Source: Fimbriimonadaceae bacterium (GTDB taxonomy: Bacteria > Armatimonadota > Fimbriimonadia > Fimbriimonadales > Fimbriimonadaceae). Taken from it: a stretch of DNA of 64,000 nt. Under the pieces are notes generated by a model that searched no databases, was not told the origin of the DNA, and saw only the letters and a list, made by a program, of their open reading frames with translations. Shown here one piece after another: positions 43,196 to 51,069 of this stretch (positions are counted from its first letter, which is position 1; each line of letters opens with the position of its first letter). The DNA lies in assembly GCA_019454105.1 (NCBI GenBank), contig CP075364.1, forward strand, positions 1,925,362 to 1,989,361, read 5' to 3'. The translations under genes and the position numbers were made by a program.

Positions 43196-44661
43196 GGGCG
43201 TTGCTTGTCGCTTGTCTCTTGGCCCTCAGCGCCTGGGCGATGGCAGAACCCACCGCCGTCATCGGTTCCAAACGGTTCGTCGAAAGCTACGTCCTTGGCG
43301 AGATTGCAGTCGGGCTGTGCCGCGAGGCGAAGCTCCAAGCGGAGCACAAGCAAGGGATGGGCGGTACTGCGGTCCTCTGGGAGGCGCTCAAAGCCGGGCA
43401 GATCACGGCCTATCCCGAGTACACGGGAACGATCGCTGAAGAGATCTTGAAGCGCCCCGGGGCCAGTCGTCACGAAATGGCGAAGGAACTCCGTTCAATG
43501 GGCGTCCTTCTTGGCGACGACCTGGGGTTCAACAACACTTATGCGTTCGTCATGACCAAGGCCAGGGCCAAAAGCCTCGGGGTCACCAAGGTGAGCGATT
43601 TGGCCCAACACCCCGGACTGCAGGTCGCTCTGACTCCAGAGTTCTTGGAGCGGAGCGACGGATGGAAAGCCGTTTCGGACCGCTATGGGCTGACCGGGCT
43701 GCAGACGAAGGCCGTGGACCATGCCCTCGGTTATCAGTCGCTGGTCTCGGGGGCGGCCGACGTGAAGGACGCCTACTCGACCGATGCGCAAATCGCCGAC
43801 CTGGACTTGGCCCTCCTGACCGACGACCTTGGCTTCTTTCCAAGCTACCGGGCGGTCTATCTCGTCCGAGCCGAACGCCCTGACGTCATGTCGGCGCTGG
43901 GCGCGGCTTCAGGCACGCTCGACGAAGCGGCCATGACGGCCTTGAACGCCGAAGCGACCCGCACAGAAGACTTTGCTGGAGCCGCCGCCGACTATCTGCG
44001 TTCCCGAGGCACAAAGACAACCTCAAGCTCGACGAGTCCCAGCTTGGTCCAGCAGACCCTCACTCTTGGCGCCCAACACCTTGCCATGGTCGGGCTTTCT
44101 CTCGCCCTGGCGGTGCTGGCAGCGCTTCCCCTCGGGGTGGCGGCGAGCAAGCCAGGCCCCTTGAGCCAGCTGATCCTGGGTGTCTGCGGCGTCATTCAGA
44201 CGCTGCCCTCGATCGCGGTGCTCTTGTTCCTGATCCCGGTCTTCGGCATCGGCTTCGCTCCCGCGGTCGCGGCATTGTTCCTCTATTCGTTGCTTCCGAT
44301 CATCCGGAACACGGCGGCTGGGCTCCAGTCGGTGGCACCTTCACTGCGCGAGTCTGCCGAGGCCCTTGGCCTGGGTCCATGGGAGCGGCTCCGGTTCATC
44401 GAGGCCCCGTTGGCCAGCCGGACGATCGTGGCTGGGATCAAAACGGCAGCCGTCATCAACGTCGGGACAGCCACTCTCGGGGCCTTTATCGGCGCAGGCG
44501 GGTTCGGTCAGCCCATCGTCAGTGGCCTGGCCTTGAACAGCGTCCCGGTCATGATGCAAGGCGCGGTACCGGCGGCGGTTCTCGCCCTTCTCGTCCAAGG
44601 CGCGTTCGAGGTCCTGGAGAGGACGGTCGTGCCTCGCGGACTTCGCCTGAAGCCGCGTTGA
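43192..44661 (+). CDS. Fused substrate-binding protein/permease of OpuC/EgtU type, candidate ergothioneine transporter
   Basis: 489 aa. A signal peptide (ALLVACLLALSAWAMA) is followed by an OpuAC/ProX-type binding domain (about residues 20-275; VIGSKRFVESYVLGE and AYPEYTGTIAEEIL are typical of the osmoprotectant group). A BPD permease domain (about 285-485; the EAA loop is LRESAEALGLGPWERLRFIEAP) follows. Known EgtU proteins carry the same two modules with, as far as I recall, the permease first; here the binding domain comes first. The start GTG 43192 overlaps the ATPase stop. With egtD and egtB upstream it forms a four-gene unit. Choline, betaine or carnitine transport is the alternative. 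Confidence 0.85.
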   Translation: MRALLVACLLALSAWAMAEPTAVIGSKRFVESYVLGEIAVGLCREAKLQAEHKQGMGGTAVLWEALKAGQITAYPEYTGTIAEEILKRPGASRHEMAKELRSMGVLLGDDLGFNNTYAFVMTKARAKSLGVTKVSDLAQHPGLQVALTPEFLERSDGWKAVSDRYGLTGLQTKAVDHALGYQSLVSGAADVKDAYSTDAQIADLDLALLTDDLGFFPSYRAVYLVRAERPDVMSALGAASGTLDEAAMTALNAEATRTEDFAGAAADYLRSRGTKTTSSSTSPSLVQQTLTLGAQHLAMVGLSLALAVLAALPLGVAASKPGPLSQLILGVCGVIQTLPSIAVLLFLIPVFGIGFAPAVAALFLYSLLPIIRNTAAGLQSVAPSLRESAEALGLGPWERLRFIEAPLASRTIVAGIKTAAVINVGTATLGAFIGAGGFGQPIVSGLALNSVPVMMQGAVPAAVLALLVQGAFEVLERTVVPRGLRLKPR

Positions 44662-44670
44662 CTGTTTCGG

Positions 44671-44676
44671 TACAGT
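44671..44676 (+). promoter_or_regulatory. -10-like box 9 nt before ATG 44686
   Basis: TACAGT, then ctcatccga, then ATG. A TTGACT lies too close (7 bases) to be its -35 partner. Confidence 0.4.
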
Positions 44677-44685
44677 CTCATCCGA

Positions 44686-45399
44686 ATGCGCCGATATTCC
44701 CCGACCGAACCCGTGAGCGAGGTGCGGCGCGTCCGCATCATCGAGTCGGGTGAGCCCATGGTGGAGTATCTGTCACTGTCGCCCAGGCTCATTCAATCAC
44801 GTCCGAGGTATCGGTACACCCGGGTCAGCTTTTTGAGGGAGCGGGTCGCGGCGATGCTCGTCGCGGCAGTCGAGGCCCTGCCGGACGGATTCGGCTTCGC
44901 CGTGGTCGAGGGCTGGCGGCCTCCTTACATTCAGCGTCGGATGTATCTGGCGCAATGGCACAAATGGCGCGAGAGGCACCCCGACTGGAGCGATCTGCAG
45001 TTGAAGAGGGTGGTGAGCCGGTTCACGGCCCCGATCCATGGCCGGGTTCCTCCGCCGCACTCGACAGGCGGCGCGGTCGACTTGATCCTCTGCGACCGAG
45101 ACGGCCATGAACTGCACGACCCCTCGCCGTACGCGCTGAACGATCACCGAGGCTATGCCTTCGACGCGCCAGGCATCAACGAAGCCGAACGCGAGAGGCG
45201 GAACCTCATGAAGTCGGCGCTCGAAGGAGCCGGGCTCACGAACTATCCGAGCGAGTGGTGGCACTGGAGCTATGGCGACCAGGGTTGGGCCTACCGAACA
45301 GGAGGTGCGAACGCCGTCTATGGCCCGGTCGAGCCATCCGGTTGGCAGCCCGTGACCGAGGACGTTTCGGACGAGCCAGTCGAGAGGGTGCTTTCTTGA
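44686..45399 (+). CDS. D-Ala-D-Ala dipeptidase, VanX/DdpX-like (M15D)
   Basis: 237 aa. The zinc signature is HSTGGAVDLIL (SxHxxGxAxD type) and, later, SEWWHWSYGD with the catalytic Glu and third zinc His; VVEGWRPPYIQRRM is also typical. No signal peptide is seen, so it is probably cytoplasmic and recycles D-Ala-D-Ala, as DdpX does, rather than conferring vancomycin resistance; no vanH/vanA partner is present. Confidence 0.9.
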   Translation: MRRYSPTEPVSEVRRVRIIESGEPMVEYLSLSPRLIQSRPRYRYTRVSFLRERVAAMLVAAVEALPDGFGFAVVEGWRPPYIQRRMYLAQWHKWRERHPDWSDLQLKRVVSRFTAPIHGRVPPPHSTGGAVDLILCDRDGHELHDPSPYALNDHRGYAFDAPGINEAERERRNLMKSALEGAGLTNYPSEWWHWSYGDQGWAYRTGGANAVYGPVEPSGWQPVTEDVSDEPVERVLS

Positions 45400-45429
45400 G
45401 TTGTGACTTCGATGTTCCTTCCGAACGTC

Positions 45430-45435
45430 TAAAAT
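45430..45435 (+). promoter_or_regulatory. -10-like box 6 nt before ATG 45442
   Basis: TAAAAT, then ggagtc, then ATG. The context gaacgtctAAAATgga closely matches the one at 38801-38816 upstream of the VWA gene (gaacgtctagaatgga), a 16-base near-identity. Confidence 0.55.
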
Positions 45436-45441
45436 GGAGTC

Positions 45442-45816
45442 ATGAAACGACTCTTACTCGTGACATTGTTGATGGCCATGGCTGTCGCGAGTTTCGGCCA
45501 GACCAGGGTCGAACTGATCTGCCAAATGACAGGCGCAGGAAAGGTCAAAGCCGTTTGGAAGACGCGAGACAGCACGGGCCAATACCAGGCTGAGCTCCAG
45601 GTGGAGGGCGAGCGGCTCCGACCGAACACGACCTATACCGTCCTCCTTGGGTCGGGGCAGTTTCGAGCGAACGTCCGCACGGATTCACTGGGCGTTTTCC
45701 GTCTGACTCGGCGTTACACAACAGCGACGCGGCCCGTCATTCGAATCGGAACACCTGGGATGTTGCTTTTGAACGTCTACCAGGTCATGCGGGGCACCTT
45801 CGTCAGGAAAACCTAG
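45442..45816 (+). CDS. Small secreted protein of unknown function
   Basis: 124 aa. A clear signal peptide (LLLVTLLMAMAVASFGQ) and a mature part of about 105 residues that reads as a small beta sandwich (TTYTVLLGSGQFRANVRTD). No Cys pair, no lipobox, no known family. It lies between the dipeptidase and the PLP enzyme and has its own -10-like box. Confidence 0.65.
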   Translation: MKRLLLVTLLMAMAVASFGQTRVELICQMTGAGKVKAVWKTRDSTGQYQAELQVEGERLRPNTTYTVLLGSGQFRANVRTDSLGVFRLTRRYTTATRPVIRIGTPGMLLLNVYQVMRGTFVRKT

Positions 45817-45822
45817 TACGCT
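45817..45822 (+). promoter_or_regulatory. -10-like box 8 nt before ATG 45831
   Basis: TACGCT, then cgggcctg, then ATG. It overlaps the end of the previous gene. Confidence 0.35.
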
Positions 45823-45830
45823 CGGGCCTG

Positions 45831-47048
45831 ATGAAAGTCGGGCAAGTTCCTTCTCTCGAGGCGATTCGGGCTGAGTTTCCGGCCCTGCGTTCCGGCTTCG
45901 TGTTCCTTGAGAACGCGGGCGGTTCGCAGGTGCCCCAGTGCGTGATCGACGCCATGGGCCGATTCATGGTGGAGGACTACGTCCAGACCGGAGCGGGATA
46001 TCCGGCCAGCGACCGAGCGACCGATCTTGCGGCACGGGCCAAGGAGTTCGTCACTCGGCTCGTTGGAGGCGAAGACGCGGGGTGTTGTGTGTTCGGGGCA
46101 TCGGCCACGGCTCTCATCTCGATGCTCGCCGAGTGCTGGTCACGGATGCTCGTGGCCGGCGACGAAATCGTGGTGAGCGTCGCCAACCACGAAGCGAACA
46201 TCGGAGCTTGGCTTCGGCTGGAAAGGCTAGGGATCAAAATCGTTTGGTGGGGCGTCGATCCTGAGTCCGGGGCGTCGGACCTTGACGAGTTGGCCAAGCT
46301 TTTCAGTCCGAGGACGCGACTCGTCGCCTATCCGATGACCTCGAACCTTCTTGGGGACCTCGCTCCTGTCCGTCAAATCAACCGCATGGCCCACGACGTG
46401 GGGGCCAAAGTCGTGGTCGACGGGGTCGCGTTCACCTCCCACGGCCTTCCGGACGTCCTCCGGGACGAAACCGACTTTTTCGTCTACTCGTGCTACAAGG
46501 TGTACGGGCCGCATGTGGCGGTCATGTTCGGTCGGACCGATGCCTGGGCCGACCTCAAGGGGCCAAACCACTTCTTTGTCCGCGACGACGAGCTGCCCCG
46601 CAAGTTCGAACTCGGCTGCCTGCCCTACGAGTCGCTGGCCGGAGTCTTGGCCCTGGGCGAGTATCTGGGATTCCTCGCTGGATCGACCAGCACCGACCGA
46701 GAGACAATGAGGGCCGCCTATGAGCGGATGGGCGAGTTTGAGCACGCCCTCACGCAGCGCCTGATGGGCGGGCTCCACCAAGTTCCGGGCATCAGAATCG
46801 CTGGCCCCTTGGACGGCCACCGCGTGCCTACGGTCTCATTCAAGATAGCCGGGCGGTCGAACTCCGACATCGTTCGATATGTCCAGTCCCGCGGGATCGG
46901 GATCAGGAGCGGGCACATGTACTCCTACAGACTTTGCGAAGCCCTCGGAGTCGAGCCGGAGGAGGGGTTTGTGAGGGTGAGCGCGGTCCACACGAACACG
47001 CCCGAAGAGATTGACAGGTTTTTGGAAGCGTTGTCCGAAGCGCTGTAA
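45831..47048 (+). CDS. PLP-dependent class V aminotransferase-fold enzyme (cysteine desulfurase-like), candidate C-S lyase
   Basis: 405 aa. It begins with FPALRSGFVFLENAGGSQVP and has FGASATALISML, VVDGVAFTSHGLPDV, and YSCYKVYGPHVAVMFGR, where the Lys binds PLP. These match the cysteine-desulfurase-like group with the KxYGPH motif. EgtE, the lyase that completes ergothioneine synthesis, comes from the same fold type, so with egtD and egtB 3.4 kb upstream it is a candidate for that step. Selenocysteine lyase-like or SufS-like roles remain possible; a conserved persulfide Cys loop is not obvious. A cysteine dioxygenase follows 10 bases later. Confidence 0.8.
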   Translation: MKVGQVPSLEAIRAEFPALRSGFVFLENAGGSQVPQCVIDAMGRFMVEDYVQTGAGYPASDRATDLAARAKEFVTRLVGGEDAGCCVFGASATALISMLAECWSRMLVAGDEIVVSVANHEANIGAWLRLERLGIKIVWWGVDPESGASDLDELAKLFSPRTRLVAYPMTSNLLGDLAPVRQINRMAHDVGAKVVVDGVAFTSHGLPDVLRDETDFFVYSCYKVYGPHVAVMFGRTDAWADLKGPNHFFVRDDELPRKFELGCLPYESLAGVLALGEYLGFLAGSTSTDRETMRAAYERMGEFEHALTQRLMGGLHQVPGIRIAGPLDGHRVPTVSFKIAGRSNSDIVRYVQSRGIGIRSGHMYSYRLCEALGVEPEEGFVRVSAVHTNTPEEIDRFLEALSEAL

Positions 47049-47058
47049 GATAGGAGGC

Positions 47059-47634
47059 ATGGTGACTCCGGGCTCTGACTCGCGCGTACAGAAGTTGATC
47101 GCGCGGCTGGACGAGGCGGTGGAGACCGACTGTGTGCACGGTCGGTGCGACAAGGTCAAGGCGATCCTTGAAGAAGCGTTCCACTCAGAGGAGGATCTGT
47201 TTCCAGCGGAGATGATGGCCCCTGACACGGACAAATACGCCAGGAGGCTCCTCCATCGGGATCCCCAGGGACGGTATTCGGTCGTCGTGATGGTCTGGGG
47301 AGTCGGCCAGGGAACCGCATTGCACGACCACGCGGGCGAATGGTGCGTCGAGTGTGTTTACCGGGGTCGGATCAAAGTGACCTCGTTCGATCTTGTGGGA
47401 TCCGTGGAGGACACGCCGATCCAGTTTCGACAAGAGTTCGAGACGATGGCCGGCGTGGGCGAGGCCGGGGCCCTGATTCCGCCTTACGAGTACCACACGA
47501 TCGCCAACGGGCTCGAAGACCGGCCATCGGTGACCGTCCATGTCTATGGCCACGAACTTTCGTGGTGCCACGTGTACTTGCCGGTGGATGGTGGGTTCGA
47601 GCGCGTGCGGCGCGATCTTTGCTACACATCGTGA
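47059..47634 (+). CDS. Cysteine dioxygenase family (cupin) protein
   Basis: 191 aa cupin. Iron-binding His residues are in [19 protein letters not shown] (HxH) and TVHVYGHEL. This resembles type I thiol dioxygenases, which oxidise cysteine (or 3-mercaptopropionate) to the sulfinate. AGGAGG sits immediately before ATG 47059, and TAAGAT 7 bases before it. The stop overlaps queC as GTGA. Cysteine is the shared metabolite of this gene, egtB and the PLP enzyme upstream. Confidence 0.85.
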   Translation: MVTPGSDSRVQKLIARLDEAVETDCVHGRCDKVKAILEEAFHSEEDLFPAEMMAPDTDKYARRLLHRDPQGRYSVVVMVWGVGQGTALHDHAGEWCVECVYRGRIKVTSFDLVGSVEDTPIQFRQEFETMAGVGEAGALIPPYEYHTIANGLEDRPSVTVHVYGHELSWCHVYLPVDGGFERVRRDLCYTS

Positions 47635-48359
47635 GCCGTCCAGCGGTGGTCCTCCTGTCGGGAGGGCTTGATTCGGCCACGGTCTTGGCGATGGCTCAAG
47701 AGAAAGGGTACGAATGTCACTGCCTGACCGTCGCTTATGGACAGCGGCACGCCGTGGAGATCGATGCGGCCCGAAAGTTGGCCGCTGCTCTTGGGGCCGT
47801 CGAGCACAAGGTTCTCCGGCTTGACCTGAGGGACATCGGGGGATCAGCCCTGACCGACGACGCTATCTCGGTGCCCAAGGGCGGCCTTCAAGACGGGATC
47901 CCAGCCACCTATGTCCCAGCCCGGAACACCTTGTTCTTGGCCTTGGCCCTGGGATATGCGGAGGTGATCGGAGCACGGGACCTGTTTATCGGCGTCAATG
48001 CTGTGGACTACAGCGGATATCCGGACTGTAGGCCCGAGTTTGTCGCCGCCTTTGAGACCCTGGCCAACCTCGCCACGAAAGCCGGTGTTGAAGGGGCGAG
48101 ATTCCAAATCCATGCCCCATTGGTGTCGATGACAAAGGCTGAGATCATTCGGCAGGGCCTCCGACTGGGTGTGGACTACGGGCTGACCACGTCCTGCTAT
48201 GACCCGGTCGATGGTGACCCGTGTGGCCAGTGCGACTCTTGCTTGATCCGATCGGCGGCGTTCGCCGAGGTCGGTGTTCCGGATCCGGTCTGTGACCGGT
48301 CGGAGCCCCGTGGCACCATTGCCAACGAGGCACCTTCCGAACCGAGAGAGTCGACTTAA
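47631..48359 (+). CDS. queC: 7-cyano-7-deazaguanine synthase
   Basis: QueC makes preQ0 from 7-carboxy-7-deazaguanine, ATP and ammonia on the queuosine path. The 242-aa product starts at GTG 47631 (GTGA overlap with the dioxygenase). It has the PP-loop [45 protein letters not shown], and the zinc cluster [12 protein letters not shown] with an earlier Cys (TTSCYDPV). No queD/queE is present here. It ends 4 bases inside the convergent rpmF. Confidence 0.95.
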   Translation: MSRPAVVLLSGGLDSATVLAMAQEKGYECHCLTVAYGQRHAVEIDAARKLAAALGAVEHKVLRLDLRDIGGSALTDDAISVPKGGLQDGIPATYVPARNTLFLALALGYAEVIGARDLFIGVNAVDYSGYPDCRPEFVAAFETLANLATKAGVEGARFQIHAPLVSMTKAEIIRQGLRLGVDYGLTTSCYDPVDGDPCGQCDSCLIRSAAFAEVGVPDPVCDRSEPRGTIANEAPSEPREST

Positions 48360-48544
48360 GACTTGTCTTTGAAGCCTGGGAGCCGGCGGCCCTTATAATA
48401 GCCGTCGGGCGAGGCGCAATGGTTCTTGGCGAAAGGCTCTCCTCCGACGTTTTTGGTCGGGGTGACTTCCGGCAGGTCGGTCGTGTAGTGCGTCCGCCGC
48501 TTAGCCGTTCGTTGGTGCGAAAACTTTCGTTTGGGATTCGGCAT
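48356..48544 (-). CDS. rpmF: 50S ribosomal protein L32
   Basis: 62 aa. The start [20 protein letters not shown] is diagnostic and [10 protein letters not shown] is the usual C-terminal motif. Only one Cys is present ([10 protein letters not shown]), so the four-Cys zinc ribbon is missing; it is a zinc-independent (C-minus) form. ATG 48544 shares its A with the rpmG stop (TAATG), so both ribosomal genes are one unit. Confidence 0.95.
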   Translation of the reverse strand: MPNPKRKFSHQRTAKRRTHYTTDLPEVTPTKNVGGEPFAKNHCASPDGYYKGRRLPGFKDKS

Positions 48545-48714
48545 TACTTTTTCTCCCGGTGGACTGTGACCTTTCGCAAGTTCGGGTTGTACTTGTTGAG
48601 CTCGAGCTTGTCCGGCGTGTTCTGCTTGTTCTTGGTCGTAACGACGTAGTGCTTGCCGTCTTCGGTACAGACCAGCCTGATGATCTCACGCTTTTCGCCT
48701 TTCTTCTTGGCCAT
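48544..48714 (-). CDS. rpmG: 50S ribosomal protein L33
   Basis: Only 56 aa. From ATG 48714 it reads MAKKKGEKREIIRLVCTE and continues with YVVTTKNKQNTPDKLELNKY, then NPNLRKVTVHREKK and a stop. The family usually has 49-56 residues. A single Cys means no zinc knuckle (C-minus form). Its TAA overlaps the rpmF ATG. The tRNA-Leu upstream is on the same strand. Confidence 0.95.
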   Translation of the reverse strand: MAKKKGEKREIIRLVCTEDGKHYVVTTKNKQNTPDKLELNKYNPNLRKVTVHREKK

Positions 48715-48795
48715 GGCTCAAAACTCCAAGTCCCGTGGAACCGGACGGGAATCATGGCACAGTCCCGGCCTTGCGGGAAGGGACCAAGACCAGAG

Positions 48796-48878
48796 TGCCC
48801 GGTGTGGGACTCGAACCCACACGGCATTGCTGCCAACGGATTTTAAGTCCGCTGCGTCTACCATTCCGCCAACCGGGC
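48796..48878 (-). tRNA. tRNA-Leu (anticodon TAA)
   Basis: An 83-nt class II tRNA on the - strand: acceptor GCCCGGT/ACCGGGC, anticodon stem GCGGA/TCCGT around loop CTTAAAA, discriminator A. CCA is not encoded, unlike the other four tRNAs here. Confidence 0.93.
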
Positions 48879-48913
48879 CTCATCCTGCCGAGTCTAGCAG
48901 GTGACGGTCGGCT

Positions 48914-50446
48914 TTACCTGGCTCCAACCCGGCCCCCGGAGTCCAACTGGAGTTCTGACCGCGCTTGGGCTTCGCCAGGCAGTTGCGTGGATCCACGGAG
49001 CCACTGGGACACCGGTGCGGCGGCCAGGCTCACGACGAGGACGGCCAAGGCGCAGAACAGGCAGACCAGATTGAGCCCAAAGCTAGGATTGGCAGACACG
49101 GTCTTTCGAGCTCCCTCGTCGCTCACGAACGTGGCTTGGATGATGCCCAGGTAGTAGTAGACGCTGACAGCCGACGTCACTGCGAGAACGATCGCCAGGG
49201 GTACAAGCCCGGTCGACAGCGCATCCTGGAAGATGAACAGCTTGGCGAAGAAGCCAGCGGTCGGCGGGATCCCGATCAGCGAGGCGACAAAGACGATCAA
49301 GCACCCGACAGCGAACGGGGCGCGCTTCCAAAGACCATGGAGGTCTTGGAACCGGGTGCCCTCTTCGCCCCCTTTGGCGGCGAGCGACACGACAGCGAAC
49401 GAACCGACCGTCATCAGACAATAGACAACGAGGAAAAAGAGGGCTGTGGTCAAAGGCACTTGATCCGGCTTCTTGACGTGCGCCAAAAGGGCCACAAGCA
49501 CATACCCCGCGTTGGCAATGCTCGAATACCCGAGAGTCCGCTTGACGTCTTTCTGCACCAAAGCAGCGAAGTTGCCGACCACCATCGTGGCGATGGCCAC
49601 CCAAAAGAGGGCGGGCAGCCAAAACTCTTGGAGGGCCCCAGAGGCTGACAAGACGCGGGCCAGGGCCCCGATGGCCGCCACTTTCGAGGCAGCGGCCATG
49701 AAAGCGGTCACGTTGGTCGGCGCGCCTTGATAGACATCGGGCGCCCACTGGTGGAACGGAACGAGCGCGGCCTTGAACATGAGGCCGACCAACAGCATGC
49801 CGACCCCGAACACAGCCATCGTCAGGTACCCGCTCTCGGGCATCGCCGCGATCATGGCGATGCCTCCCAGGTCGAGCGATCCGGTAGGGCCATAGATATA
49901 GGCGATGCCCATCAACAGGAACGCCGATGCGAAGGCGCCGAGAAGGAAGTACTTGATCGCGCTCTCTTGGGACTTGGCCTGCTTTCGGTCCATACCTGCC
50001 ATGCAATAGAGAGCGATGCTGAGCACCTCCAGCCCCAAGAACAGCATCAGCATGTTGGTCGTGGAGACCATGATCATGCCGCCAGCCGTCGACCAAAGGG
50101 CGAGCTGATAGAACTCGGCAAAGGCGATCTTCTTTTCCCGCAAGTAGGGGTCGCTGAAGAGGAAGGTCAGCAGGCAGACACCGATCAGGAGCAGTTGGAG
50201 CACGAGCCCGACCTGGTCGCGGACCATCATCCCGGCGAACGTTGGGCCGGGTTCCATGCCGAATTGGGCCAAGGTCAAGGCTCCTGCCAAAGCAAGGCCC
50301 ACGACGGAGACCGTCACGATCGGCCCGTTGCTCTGCTTTGGCCGGAACATCTCGATGAAGAGCGCGACCAAGCCCGCGACAACGACGGTGGTCATCGGCG
50401 CCAGGGTCAGCCAGTCGATCGTCGGGATCGGCTGCTCGCGGATCAA
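48914..50446 (-). CDS. nuoN: NADH-quinone oxidoreductase subunit N
   Basis: 510 aa, one of the three antiporter-like proton-channel subunits of complex I, with about 14 helices. Typical segments are ISIALYCMAGMDRKQAKSQESAIKYFLLGAF (described in parts: KQAKSQESAIKYFLLG), VPFHQWAPDVYQGAPTNVTA with the key Lys helix next to it, and LIGIPPTAGFFAKLFIF. The start is TTG 50446: AGGAGGT lies 6 bases upstream and the TTG overlaps the previous stop (TTGA). It ends the operon; the adjacent tRNA-Leu is on the same strand 35 bp on. Confidence 0.95.
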   Translation of the reverse strand: MIREQPIPTIDWLTLAPMTTVVVAGLVALFIEMFRPKQSNGPIVTVSVVGLALAGALTLAQFGMEPGPTFAGMMVRDQVGLVLQLLLIGVCLLTFLFSDPYLREKKIAFAEFYQLALWSTAGGMIMVSTTNMLMLFLGLEVLSIALYCMAGMDRKQAKSQESAIKYFLLGAFASAFLLMGIAYIYGPTGSLDLGGIAMIAAMPESGYLTMAVFGVGMLLVGLMFKAALVPFHQWAPDVYQGAPTNVTAFMAAASKVAAIGALARVLSASGALQEFWLPALFWVAIATMVVGNFAALVQKDVKRTLGYSSIANAGYVLVALLAHVKKPDQVPLTTALFFLVVYCLMTVGSFAVVSLAAKGGEEGTRFQDLHGLWKRAPFAVGCLIVFVASLIGIPPTAGFFAKLFIFQDALSTGLVPLAIVLAVTSAVSVYYYLGIIQATFVSDEGARKTVSANPSFGLNLVCLFCALAVLVVSLAAAPVSQWLRGSTQLPGEAQARSELQLDSGGRVGAR

Positions 50447-51069
50447 GCCGGCACCTCCTGCCGATCGAGCCAAGGCTCGGCCGTCTCATACTTGTCCACG
50501 AGGTAAATCTCAGCCGACGGTTCGGGCAGAGCGAGCGGCCCTTGACGAAGCGCCCGAGCCTCGCCAAGCGGGAACGCCTTTGGATCAAAGCCGAAGGCTT
50601 GACAGGGGAGATCGCTCACAAAGTCGATATAGGGCTCCTCGTCACCCAGAACATAAACAAGCACAGGGAGCGAGGCGTCGCGGAGGAGGCTCCGGTCGAT
50701 TTCAAGCCAGTGCCCGCCGTACTCCATGGGAGTCGACTCGGCCGCTGTCGCCCCGAAGAGCAGATAAACGACGCCGTCAGCCCCGTCTTGCCGCGCTCGT
50801 TCGATCTCGACCTGAGTTTGGGATTTCAGCGTTTCGAGGGCGGCCTCGGCCTTGCCCGGGTCTGACTCGAGCCACGCCCTTACGTCGAGGCCTTGGTCTT
50901 GGGCTCGGCCAAACGGGTTCTTGACTGGCGGCCACCAAGCCTGCCCCTCGTCAGGGCGAGCAACGGACACGACGCCGTCGGCCCGAGGATCTGGCGCCCA
51001 ACAGAGAACCGGGCTAGGTCGAACAGACCCTCCGGCGATGGCCGTGTGAAGCCGTTCGCGACCGGTCAT
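50443..51069 (-). CDS. Half-length uroporphyrinogen decarboxylase-like protein inside the nuo operon
   Basis: 208 aa, between nuoM and nuoN, overlapping the first as ATGA and the second as TTGA. It begins MTGRERLHTAIAGG, as URO-D-family proteins do, and contains QVEIERARQDGADGVVYLLFG, the usual helix-strand of the fold, then PVLVYVLGDEEPYIDFVSDLP and CQAFGFDP. It is about 60% of the usual length; the substrate-binding loops of true HemE are not evident. No membrane helix or cofactor motif is seen. A role in complex I is suggested only by its position. Confidence 0.7.
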   Translation of the reverse strand: MTGRERLHTAIAGGSVRPSPVLCWAPDPRADGVVSVARPDEGQAWWPPVKNPFGRAQDQGLDVRAWLESDPGKAEAALETLKSQTQVEIERARQDGADGVVYLLFGATAAESTPMEYGGHWLEIDRSLLRDASLPVLVYVLGDEEPYIDFVSDLPCQAFGFDPKAFPLGEARALRQGPLALPEPSAEIYLVDKYETAEPWLDRQEVPA

